Shown here piece after piece: positions 30,307 to 36,814 of a DNA stretch of 64,000 bases. The position numbers and the translations under genes were made by a program. Position 1 is the first letter of the stretch. The number at the start of each line of letters is the position of its first letter. Source of the DNA: Hyphomicrobiales bacterium (GTDB taxonomy: Bacteria; Pseudomonadota; Alphaproteobacteria; Rhizobiales; Beijerinckiaceae); assembly GCA_027483895.1 (NCBI GenBank), contig JAIXTP010000026.1, positions 62,001 through 126,000 of the forward strand, in the 5' to 3' direction. A model generated the notes under the pieces. That model was not told the DNA's origin, did no database searches, and saw only the letters and a program-made list of their open reading frames with translations.

Positions 30307-32196
30307 TTAACCCTCGGAAATCCATGCGAAATCCGCCCACACCCCGCATGTCCCCTTGCGCTGCAAAGCCTGCGAGGCCCGCTGGAACGCTTTCTTCTTG
30401 TTTTCGGGCTCGTCGGGGCTCATGGCGTAGTAGGTCGAGCGCCACAGACCGACCCTCACGCACCGCGCCGTCGCCGGGATGTTGTTGTTCGTGACGGGTC
30501 CGCCGCTGTCCTCGACGGCCCTGCGGAGCGCCTCGAGGACATCCTCCTGCTGGGGCGACAGACGGATCTTCCCGCCGCGCATCGCGTCGAGTTCGTCCTC
30601 GGGCATCGGCTCGACGACCAGGCTCTTGCGCTCGGGGTCGATCGGCGAGAGCTGCACGTCGACCATGCGGTAGGAGAGCTTGAAGCCGTCCTCGCCGTCC
30701 TTCTGTTTCGTGACCGTCAGCTGCCCGATCTTCTCGGGCTGGTCGTCGCCCGTCAGCTTCACGACCTCGAGTTCCGCATCGACCGCGCCGAGAAGGTTCG
30801 AGTGGCCGCGCATGCCGCGGGCCTCGTCCTTGCCGGAGTGATGGACGACGAGGACGGCGCATTGCAGCTGCGCCATGATCCTGCCGACCTGGTCGATGAA
30901 GGCGCCCATGTCCTCGGACGCGTTCTCGTTCCCGCCTGCGAAGGCGCGGGCGAGCGTGTCGATGACGAGAAGGGCGGGCTTGAGGCCTGCCTCTTCGACG
31001 GCGGCGACGAGCGCGTCGGCATCGTCCTGCGTCGAGCGGAGATTGAGCTGCGCCTTGATGAAATGCACGCGGGTGTCGTTGCCGAGGCCGTAGTGCCGAG
31101 CGATCGCGTCCCGCCGCGGCTTCAGACCCGCGCCGCCTTCGCCCATCAGATAGACGACGTCGCCCGCCTCGGTGTCCTTGCCGAACGCTGGTCGCCCGGT
31201 GGCGATGTTGGCTGCGAGATAAAGCGCGACGAAGCTCTTGTAGGATCCCGGCTTGCCGTAGAGCGCCGCGAAGCCCTGCGCCGGGACGAGATCCTTCACC
31301 AGCCAGCGGACCTTCACGTCCTCGACGGCGCCCCAATGGATCAGCTGCACGCGCGGCTTCGTCTCCGGCTCGAGATCCGGCTCGGTCGTCCATTCCGGCT
31401 GCTGGTTCGGGTCGTAGTCCGGCGCGTTTCTAGCGAGCGTCGTCAGCTGCTCGGCGGTGCCGCCGCGGGCGATCCAGTCGACGGCGTCACCTTTATACGG
31501 GAGGCCGGGCAGGCGCACGACGCGCAGGGTGCGGGCGATCCCGGTCAGCGTGTCGCCGACGTTCTTAAGATGCTTCTCCCCGGCCTGATCGTTGTCGGGG
31601 ATGATGAAGACGTTCTTGCCGCGGAAATGGTCGACCAGGCTCGGCCAGAACTTGCCGGCCCCGCCATGGTTGGTCGTCGCGACGAAGCCGAGCGCTGCGA
31701 TCGCGTCGGCCGCCTTCTCGCCCTCGGTGATGAAGATCGCCTTGCCGGGATTGGCGATGATGTCCTGCAGCCTGTAGGGCAGGGCGGTGACGCCTGTCAT
31801 GTTGCGGACGACGTTGCCTTGGTCGTCGATCCGCTGCTGCCGGTAGGTCTTGCCGTCCTTCGTGTCGATGCGGACGACCTGGTAGCGCAGCGTCCCGTCC
31901 TGATCGTAATAGTCCCAGACGGTTTCCTTGCGCTGCGGGGCGTCGGCCTTGGGCAGGCCGAACCGCTCGAGGACGTCGACGACCTTGGCCTGCGGGTCGT
32001 GCAGACGGACGAGATCCGCCGCGCCGCCGCCGACGTTCTGCTCATGGTCGAACCAGGTGCCCTTCACCAAGTCGACGCTCTTGCTGCCGTGCGTTCCGAA
32101 CCGCAGCTCGCGGCCCGGCTTGGACAGCGCCGTGTTCGGCTGTCCCCAATATTTCGCCGCCACGTCGGCGATGATCTCGCGGTAATCGTGCTGCAT
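30307..32196 (-). CDS. Bifunctional primase-helicase (TOPRIM + RecA-like ATPase)
   Basis: This 629-residue phage replication protein has a TOPRIM domain, with FITEGEKAADAI (catalytic E158) and IIPDNDQAGEKH (D201, D203), and a RepA/RecA-type helicase core with Walker A GKPGSYKS (314-321), Walker B LLVIDTLA (409-416) and VVHHSGKDEARGMRGHS. The N-terminal region lacks the cysteines of a T7-type zinc-binding domain. The C-terminal ~80 residues look like a winged helix. Start 32196 excludes a 58-codon Arg/Pro-rich extension. It should prime and unwind phage DNA for host polymerase. Confidence 0.87.
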   Translation of the reverse strand: MQHDYREIIADVAAKYWGQPNTALSKPGRELRFGTHGSKSVDLVKGTWFDHEQNVGGGAADLVRLHDPQAKVVDVLERFGLPKADAPQRKETVWDYYDQDGTLRYQVVRIDTKDGKTYRQQRIDDQGNVVRNMTGVTALPYRLQDIIANPGKAIFITEGEKAADAIAALGFVATTNHGGAGKFWPSLVDHFRGKNVFIIPDNDQAGEKHLKNVGDTLTGIARTLRVVRLPGLPYKGDAVDWIARGGTAEQLTTLARNAPDYDPNQQPEWTTEPDLEPETKPRVQLIHWGAVEDVKVRWLVKDLVPAQGFAALYGKPGSYKSFVALYLAANIATGRPAFGKDTEAGDVVYLMGEGGAGLKPRRDAIARHYGLGNDTRVHFIKAQLNLRSTQDDADALVAAVEEAGLKPALLVIDTLARAFAGGNENASEDMGAFIDQVGRIMAQLQCAVLVVHHSGKDEARGMRGHSNLLGAVDAELEVVKLTGDDQPEKIGQLTVTKQKDGEDGFKLSYRMVDVQLSPIDPERKSLVVEPMPEDELDAMRGGKIRLSPQQEDVLEALRRAVEDSGGPVTNNNIPATARCVRVGLWRSTYYAMSPDEPENKKKAFQRASQALQRKGTCGVWADFAWISEG

Positions 32197-32260
32197 CGGA
32201 ACGCCTGGTCGGGAAAGCGGGCGATGAAGGGCAGGGCGGATCCCTGCCCCTCGGTCGAGA

Positions 32261-32854
32261 TCAGAAGGCGATGTCGTCGTCGACGGGCGCCGCAGCGGGC
32301 GCGGCCTTCTTCGGGGCCGGAGCGGGGGCCGGTTCGGCCGCAGCCTCGCCCTCCCACGGGATCGACGCACGCTCGACCCACTTCACCAGCGTGAAGTTCG
32401 GCGTGCGGGTGTTGCCCTTGCCGACCTTCAGCGGGGTGCTGCCCGTGTACTTTACGACGGGCACCTTGCCGGGGTTCGCGTCCTTCGCGTTCCAGATCGC
32501 CTCGAACACCGCGTCGAAGCCCATCACCGGGCCGGTGCCGGTGCTGCTCCACTCGACGGTGCCGGTGGCCTTGGCGAACAGCTTCACCGAGAAGCCGCGC
32601 TTCCATTTCAGAACGCCTTTGTCGTCGCGCTCTTCAGAAGGGATCCTGCCGGAGACGCCGAGACGCTCGTCCCAGCTCCATTCGGGGGCGGCGCCTTCGC
32701 TCATCTTGCCCCAGCCGGTGCGGACGCTCTCGTGGTCGATGACGAGGGCGTCGAGAGCGATTTCTTCCTTGTTGAAGACCCAGGCATTGGCGCTCGGCAT
32801 GAACCGGATGTAGGCGCCGCTGCCGCCGCCGTTGTTGATATTGAGGATGGACAT
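32261..32854 (-). CDS. Phage ssDNA-binding-like protein with SSB-type tip
   Basis: This 197-residue protein resembles a widespread group of phage proteins next to recombination and replication genes. Features are KTGWGKM-like (here RTGWGKMSEGAAPEWSWDE), KRGFSVKLFAKATGTVEWSS and KVPVVKYTGSTPLKVGKGNT, then TPNFTLVKWVERAS. An Ala/Pro linker leads to the acidic end VDDDIAF, like SSB. It is presumed to bind single-stranded DNA and recruit partners. The start MSILNI at 32854 gives the family-like N-terminus. Confidence 0.7.
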   Translation of the reverse strand: MSILNINNGGGSGAYIRFMPSANAWVFNKEEIALDALVIDHESVRTGWGKMSEGAAPEWSWDERLGVSGRIPSEERDDKGVLKWKRGFSVKLFAKATGTVEWSSTGTGPVMGFDAVFEAIWNAKDANPGKVPVVKYTGSTPLKVGKGNTRTPNFTLVKWVERASIPWEGEAAAEPAPAPAPKKAAPAAAPVDDDIAF

Positions 32855-32861
32855 GGTGCTT

Positions 32862-33797
32862 TCAGCCTTTCTGCGTTGGCCGCTCGGACGGAGCGGTTGA
32901 AACCTGTACAGCATCAGCGCCGCACGGGATTTCGGTGTCGAGGAACGCGGCGATCACTTCCGCCGCGAGCTGCGGGACGATGGCGTTGCCGTAGGCGCGC
33001 AGGCGTCCCACGCGGCCGGATACCCCATGAGCCAGCAGGGGAAGGCCGGGTTGAGCGCGCCGCGCTTTTCCGTCCGCTCCGGCGAGCCAGACGGCGTCGG
33101 ACCAGTGTGTGCGGCCATGCCCGGCAGCCGATCCAACCCTTGCGATGGGCCGCCCTTCGGGCCGTCCTGCGCGCATGGCGTCGGCCATGTCGCCGCGACC
33201 TGTCTCGGCAGCTGATCCAGCCGCACGCGACCGTCCGGTCCCGCGGTTGCCATGCCCGGCGTGTCCTTCCAGTCCCGTGTCGTCGGCGTCGTCCAAGTCG
33301 CGCGCGACCCAGTAGAGCCGTTGTCTGATATGGGGGGCGTCCACGGCGCAAGCCGGGATATCGACGCCCCGGCAGGCGTAACCTTCTCCCGCCAGATCAG
33401 CGACAACTCCGTCGAGCCAACCATAGCCAGCCGCTCCCGCAACTTGCTCTCCCATGACGACAGGGGGCCGGGCGGAACGGACGAGGCGAAAGAAGTCGGG
33501 CCACAGATGCCGCGGATCGTCTTGACCGGCGCCCTTGCCGGCGACCGAGAACGGCTGGCACGGGCAGGAGCCCGTCCACAGCGGCCGGTCGTCGGGCCAT
33601 CCGGCGATGCGGGCGGCATAGGCCCAGCCTCCGAGCCCGGCGAAGAAGTGGCACTGCACGAAGCCGGAGAGATCGGCGGGTCGAACATCGACAATTGAAC
33701 GGGTGTCGACGATGCCATCGGGGATTAGTCCTTCCGCGATCAGGTTCCGCAGCCAATCGGCCGCGAAGGGTTCGATCTCGTTGTAATAGGCGGTCAC
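32862..33797 (-). CDS. DNA cytosine-5 methyltransferase
   Basis: This 311-residue C5-cytosine methyltransferase has motif I FFAGLGG (51-57), motif IV PCQPFS (79-84, nucleophile C80), GEQV (116-119) in place of the usual ENV, QRLYWVA (motif VIII) and AYGNAIVPQLA (motif X). It would protect phage DNA from restriction. The variable middle (about 165-250), where the target-recognition domain lies, is Gly/Asp/Arg-rich because the same DNA is also read in a second open frame (32954-33718). Confidence 0.88.
   Translation of the reverse strand: MTAYYNEIEPFAADWLRNLIAEGLIPDGIVDTRSIVDVRPADLSGFVQCHFFAGLGGWAYAARIAGWPDDRPLWTGSCPCQPFSVAGKGAGQDDPRHLWPDFFRLVRSARPPVVMGEQVAGAAGYGWLDGVVADLAGEGYACRGVDIPACAVDAPHIRQRLYWVARDLDDADDTGLEGHAGHGNRGTGRSRAAGSAAETGRGDMADAMRAGRPEGRPIARVGSAAGHGRTHWSDAVWLAGADGKARRAQPGLPLLAHGVSGRVGRLRAYGNAIVPQLAAEVIAAFLDTEIPCGADAVQVSTAPSERPTQKG
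32954..33718 (-). CDS. Overlapping ORF inside the methyltransferase gene (dual-coding candidate)
   Basis: A 254-codon ORF lies entirely inside the methyltransferase gene on the same strand in another frame. It contains phrases I recognise from annotated phage proteins: SWESKLRERLAMVGSTELSL, TWTTPTTRDWKDTPGM, WPTPCAQDG and GALNPAFPCWLMGYPAAWD. Those recur with a methyltransferase frame on the same DNA in other phages. A GGAAGGA ribosome site lies about ten bases before ATG 33718. Its function is unknown; it could be a partner of the methyltransferase or a conserved by-product of overlapping constraint. Confidence 0.55.
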   Translation of the reverse strand: MASSTPVQLSMFDPPISPASCSATSSPGSEAGPMPPASPDGPTTGRCGRAPARASRSRSPARAPVKTIRGICGPTSFASSVPPGPLSSWESKLRERLAMVGSTELSLIWREKVTPAGASISRLAPWTPPISDNGSTGSRATWTTPTTRDWKDTPGMATAGPDGRVRLDQLPRQVAATWPTPCAQDGPKGGPSQGLDRLPGMAAHTGPTPSGSPERTEKRGALNPAFPCWLMGYPAAWDACAPTATPSSRSSRRK

Positions 33798-33798
33798 G

Positions 33799-34218
33799 TC
33801 ACGCCGCCCCGATCAGGTCGAGAAACACGCGGGTCTCGGGGACGAGCGCGTATCGCTTCGACACGACAAGCGTGACGAGCTGCTTGTCGTCGGCGTAGAC
33901 GATGCCGTTAAGCGCGTCGCAAAGCAGCTTCACGACGTTGTCGAGGTCCGGCTTCTTCGCCGGCAGGATCCGCCCCTCGAGCGCCGCCTCGCGCTGCTTG
34001 CGGGTGAAGGCCTTGGGGATGCCGACGTCGATCGCGACGGTCAGCATCAGCGGCTCCTCGAGCGGCGCGCGGTCCTCCATCGCCTGGGCGGCAATCAGCC
34101 GGACGAAAGCCTCGGCGTTGCGCGTCTCGGCGGGCGTGTAGACCCGGCCCTGCCGCGTGGCCCGCGGGCGCTGCTTGCCGCGCAGCTCGCCGGGGATCGT
34201 GAAGGCGACGACGCTCAT
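33799..34218 (-). CDS. rusA: RusA-family Holliday junction resolvase
   Basis: This 139-residue endonuclease cuts Holliday junctions, resolving recombination and replication intermediates before packaging. It starts VVAFTIPGELRGKQRPRATR and has the signature KKPDLDNVVKLLCDALNGIV with YADDKQLV, whose aspartates form the RusA metal site. ATG 34218 overlaps the stop of the preceding gene (ATGA). The frame is open to 34803 but that part is shadow. Confidence 0.9.
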   Translation of the reverse strand: MSVVAFTIPGELRGKQRPRATRQGRVYTPAETRNAEAFVRLIAAQAMEDRAPLEEPLMLTVAIDVGIPKAFTRKQREAALEGRILPAKKPDLDNVVKLLCDALNGIVYADDKQLVTLVVSKRYALVPETRVFLDLIGAA

Positions 34219-34460
34219 TGCCGGGTCGCCGCGGCGTCGGCCGACACGATGTCGAAGACGCGGCCTAACGCGCCGAGGTAATCGTCCTTCGACATGCCGA
34301 GCGCGAGCGCCATCTTGCCCGACACGGCGGCCAGCACCGGCAGCATCACGCCGGTCGCCTCGAGCGGCCCGATGCCTTCCTCGCTGACCAGCTCGATCAG
34401 CGCGTCGCAGCTGTCGCAGATCAGATCCTGATAGACCTCCTGCATGACGTTGCGGTTCAT
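34215..34460 (-). CDS. Small hypothetical early protein
   Basis: I do not recognise this 81-residue protein. It is acidic and helical, with a CDSCD motif near the start (YQDLICDSCDALIELVSEEG) and a closing MSKDDYLGALGRVFDIVSAD helix. The CxxC pair could bind a metal or form a disulfide. It lies between the RHH protein and RusA, with four-base overlaps on both sides. Confidence 0.5.
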   Translation of the reverse strand: MNRNVMQEVYQDLICDSCDALIELVSEEGIGPLEATGVMLPVLAAVSGKMALALGMSKDDYLGALGRVFDIVSADAAATRQ

Positions 34461-34648
34461 CGCGCGATCCTCTTGGCGGCATCCGCCAGGCGGTCGATGC
34501 CGTCGCGGCGGTCGTCCTTGAGGTGCGAGCGCAGCACGTCCTCGACATAGGCCGCCAGGGTGCGATGGGCGCTCTTGGCCTTCGCGTCCTTGAGCGCCGC
34601 GATCGTCGACGCTCGCAGCCGCACATACATGGGCTGTAGGGGATCCAT
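34457..34648 (-). CDS. Small ribbon-helix-helix-like DNA-binding protein
   Basis: This 63-residue protein has a beta-strand/helix/helix layout: MYVRLRASTIAALKDAKAKS, then HRTLAAYVEDVLRSHLKD. This is the ribbon-helix-helix (CopG/Arc) plan. GGAGAG lies about six bases before ATG 34648. It is the first gene of the leftward block, next to the operator-like palindrome at 34795, so it is the best regulator candidate, although the family call rests on a short pattern. Confidence 0.55.
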   Translation of the reverse strand: MDPLQPMYVRLRASTIAALKDAKAKSAHRTLAAYVEDVLRSHLKDDRRDGIDRLADAAKRIAR

Positions 34649-34774
34649 ACAACTCTCCGCTCGTTGGGACCGTTTGAGTTGTGTATTGCGCGGCGATTGC
34701 GATCCGCAATCCGTTCGGCGCAAGGAGATGCAGGAGAGGGGCAGATAACGCATGCAAGCCGTTGATCGGACTCG

Positions 34775-34811
34775 CGATAAAAAATATCGGGGCGAATGTG
34801 CAAAACACATT
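34775..34811 (-). promoter_or_regulatory. Leftward early promoter with operator-like palindrome
   Basis: Read leftward the sequence is AATGTGTTTTGCACATT, a 6+6 inverted repeat (AATGTG/CACATT) around five bases at 34795-34811. It contains TTGCAC as a -35 box (34803 to 34798). A weak -10 (TTTATC or TATCGC) lies 16-18 bases on, at about 34774-34781. The match to 35146-35162 suggests one regulator controlling both directions. The -10 assignment is uncertain. Confidence 0.5.
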
Positions 34812-34870
34812 GCGGAGCTATCTGAGCGATATCAACCTTTCGTTAAGGAAACCGACGAGGGGATTTCGTC

Positions 34871-35137
34871 ATGTCGCTGATCATCGAACGCGTAGCCTTG
34901 ATGCCGCTGTGGGACGTCCGCATCGCGGGCGGGGATAAACCGATCGCATCCGTCATCGGACGCAGGGGAAGGTACGGCATCGTGCCTCGCCACGCCGGAG
35001 CGCAATACTTTCCGTCCATGAAGGTCGAGATCGAGTTCGCCTCGCTCGACGCTGCAGCCGACTGGCTCGCCTTCTGCGTTGCTCGAGACGCCGCCGGTCC
35101 CGGCGCGGTCGTCATGCTCGGAAGCAGCAAACATTGA
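34871..35137 (+). CDS. Hypothetical protein, first gene of the rightward block
   Basis: I do not recognise this 88-residue protein. It has an alternating strand pattern (SLIIERVALMPLWDVRIAGG, then YGIVPRHAGAQYFPSMKVEI) and a helix with LDAAADWLAFC. An AGGGG ribosome site lies about eight bases before ATG 34871. It lies between the two operator-like palindromes, so it may be part of the lysogeny control circuit, but no DNA-binding motif is seen. Confidence 0.5.
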   Translation: MSLIIERVALMPLWDVRIAGGDKPIASVIGRRGRYGIVPRHAGAQYFPSMKVEIEFASLDAAADWLAFCVARDAAGPGAVVMLGSSKH

Positions 35138-35145
35138 GAGGTACG

Positions 35146-35182
35146 AATGTGTCTTGCACATACACCGGATATCGGCTAGATA
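35146..35182 (+). promoter_or_regulatory. Rightward promoter with matching operator upstream of the serine recombinase
   Basis: AATGTGTCTTGCACATA (35146-35162) differs from the leftward site in two of seventeen bases. TTGCAC (35154-35159) forms the -35, and 17 bases later TAGATA (35177-35182) is a weak -10. The recombinase start follows at 35218. A protein bound to the palindrome would cover the -35 box. Confidence 0.55.
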
Positions 35183-35217
35183 GCGGAGAGAAAGCAGTCG
35201 CACGGGGGAAGGAACCC

Positions 35218-35913
35218 ATGGCCCGCATCAAACCCGGACGGCCTAACACGGGCGAGTACATCGCGTACTATCGCGTGTCGACCGACAAGCAGGGCGACAG
35301 CGGTCTCGGCCTCGAGGCCCAGCGCGACGCCGTCCATAAGTTTCTGAACGGCGGCGACTGGAACATCATCGCCGAGTTCACCGAGATCGAGTCGGGCCGC
35401 AAGAACAAGCGCCCGCAGCTCGAGGAGGCGATCCGGCTGCAGCGCAAGACCGGCGCGAAGATCATCGTCGCCAAGCTCGACCGGCTGTATCGCAACGCCT
35501 ATTTCACGCTGAAGCTGAAGCACGATCGCGTCGATTTCATCGCGGCCGACAATCCCGAGATGAACTCGCTGACGCTCGGGATCATGGCGCTGATGGCCGA
35601 GCATGAGGCCGAGCTGATCTCCGAGCGCACCAAGGCCGCGCTCGGCCGCATCAAGGCGCGCGGCGAGAAGAAGCTCGGGTCGCCGACGCCGGAGATCGGG
35701 GCCGCCGCGGCGGGCAAGGCGGTGGCCGCCGAGGCCGACCGTCGCGCCGAGAACGTGCTGCCGCTGATCCATGATCTGCGCCGCAAGGGCCTGTCCTCCT
35801 ATCGCGACATCGCCCAGGCGCTGAACGCTCGCGGCATCGAGACGGCGCGGGGAGGGGCGTGGCACGCCTCGACCGTCCGCAACTACGAACTGCGCGAGAA
35901 GAAGAATGGCTGA
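35218..35913 (+). CDS. Serine recombinase (resolvase/invertase type)
   Basis: This 231-residue small serine recombinase has YYRVSTDKQ with catalytic S21, LDRLYRN with the catalytic arginine pair, and LMAEHEAELISERTKAAL at the start of the E-helix. The C-terminal ~60 residues form a DNA-binding helix-turn-helix (GLSSYRDIAQALNARGIETA). Start 35218 has AAGGA six bases upstream; a longer frame from 35134 runs through the promoter and is rejected. With a tyrosine integrase already present, it may act on phage DNA as a resolvase or invertase, or be a leftover integration system. Confidence 0.85.
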   Translation: MARIKPGRPNTGEYIAYYRVSTDKQGDSGLGLEAQRDAVHKFLNGGDWNIIAEFTEIESGRKNKRPQLEEAIRLQRKTGAKIIVAKLDRLYRNAYFTLKLKHDRVDFIAADNPEMNSLTLGIMALMAEHEAELISERTKAALGRIKARGEKKLGSPTPEIGAAAAGKAVAAEADRRAENVLPLIHDLRRKGLSSYRDIAQALNARGIETARGGAWHASTVRNYELREKKNG

Positions 35914-36169
35914 GCGGGAAAAGCGCACGCTGGGCGAGGCGGCCGGGGTCGAGACCGCCGCCGACGCGGACGGCCGCCGCCTCGGCGGTCTGATGCAGCG
36001 CATCGACGGCAACTGGGGCGCGGCGAAGGGCGACGAGGTCCGCGTCTTCAAGACCCGCGACGCAGCCGAGGCCTGGCTCCGCGGCGAGGCCCCGCAACCG
36101 AAAAACGCGCTGTTTCTGATCGTCTTAGCGGCGATCGTCGGGATCGGCTATTGGGCGATGTCGCGATGA
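35906..36169 (+). CDS. Small tail-anchored membrane protein
   Basis: This 87-residue protein has a charged cytoplasmic part (GRRLGGLMQRIDGNWGAAKG) and a C-terminal transmembrane helix at about 67-84 (NALFLIVLAAIVGIGYWAMS). It overlaps the recombinase end by eight bases and is translationally coupled to it. Function is unknown; such proteins beside phage early genes can be superinfection or membrane-stress modules, but nothing here proves it. Confidence 0.55.
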   Translation: MAEREKRTLGEAAGVETAADADGRRLGGLMQRIDGNWGAAKGDEVRVFKTRDAAEAWLRGEAPQPKNALFLIVLAAIVGIGYWAMSR

Positions 36170-36388
36170 ACGACCAGTTTTCGTTAACCCGGTATGCGGG
36201 GGGGGGGGGGGTGCATTGCAAGATATGCATGTCGTACATCGCCTTCCGCACCGGCAAGCCGCTGACGCTGCGGAAATATATCAATCGCTATGCCGGATTG
36301 CTGACGTTACGGCAGAGCATGCGCGGGCGGGTTGCAACAATTCGGGCTGTTCTATTTGAAATTCGGGCGGACGACCCGAGCGGAGAAC
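36166..36388 (+). other. Coupled short ORF interrupted by a 14-G tract
   Basis: ATG 36166 overlaps the preceding stop (ATGA) and opens MNDQFSLTRYAGGGG, then VHCKICMSYIAFRTGKPLTL and RKYINRYAGLLTLRQSM. Four glycines come from a run of 14 G (36198-36211). The frame runs on to 36750 through DNA that another, better frame uses from 36389, so its true end is unclear. With 13 G the frame stops after about 33 codons. It may be a real short gene, a phase-variable gene or an assembly error in the homopolymer. Confidence 0.35.
36198..36211 (+). repeat. Homopolymer of 14 G
   Basis: This uninterrupted G run lies inside a coding-looking region. Such tracts slip readily in replication and in sequencing. 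Its length decides which frame follows. Confidence 0.9.
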
Positions 36389-36688
36389 ATGATGACCGGA
36401 AACGAGCGGCGCGACCCGAGCCTTGCCGTCACGACGAAGCATCGGCGGCAGGATCTCTGGATGAAGCATCTGATGGGCGGCACCAACTGCACGCGGATCA
36501 CGATCCCGCTGGTGAATGTCGATCAGATCCGCTCGACCGCCGTCGTGTTGCGCCAGGTCGCGGACGAGCTGGACGAGATCCTGCGCGAGCCGGGCGCCAG
36601 TCCGGTGAAAGTCGTCGCCGCGCGCCACGTAGTATCCGGTGCATCGCGGACCTTGAAGGGCGGGATCGCCTACAAGGGCGCACGCTGA
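36389..36688 (+). CDS. Hypothetical phage protein at the right end
   Basis: I do not recognise this 99-residue protein. It reads DPSLAVTTKHRRQDLWMKHL, GGTNCTRITIPLVNVDQIRS, TAVVLRQVADELDEILREPG. This is balanced, protein-like composition, unlike the competing frame over the same DNA. GGAGA lies four to seven bases before ATG 36389/36392. It is the last complete phage gene before attR. Confidence 0.5.
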   Translation: MMTGNERRDPSLAVTTKHRRQDLWMKHLMGGTNCTRITIPLVNVDQIRSTAVVLRQVADELDEILREPGASPVKVVAARHVVSGASRTLKGGIAYKGAR

Positions 36689-36751
36689 CGCTGCGGATGC
36701 CGCAACGTCAACATATGGTAGGTCGCGGAAGACGACCGATTGAGCAATGAA

Positions 36752-36772
36752 CGGGGCGGGTGGTTCGCCCCG
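36752..36772 (+). terminator. Hairpin after the last complete rightward phage gene
   Basis: The stem CGGGGCG/CGCCCCG has a 7-base loop. No T tract follows, so it is a weak terminator candidate. It lies between the 99-residue gene and the ORF that crosses attR. Confidence 0.4.
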
Positions 36773-36814
36773 ACATCAAGCCGAACAAGGCATTCCCAGA
36801 GGAGGTACATGGGT

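Noticed and set aside
36260..36697. 15-base direct repeat CGCTGACGCTGCGGA at 36260 and 36683
   Set aside because: Low-complexity GC-rich words in two frames; no flanking features of an att or insertion site.
36391..36750. Continuation of the 36166 frame to 36750
   Set aside because: From about 36389 a different frame has better composition and a ribosome site; the long continuation is Arg/Asp/His-rich shadow.
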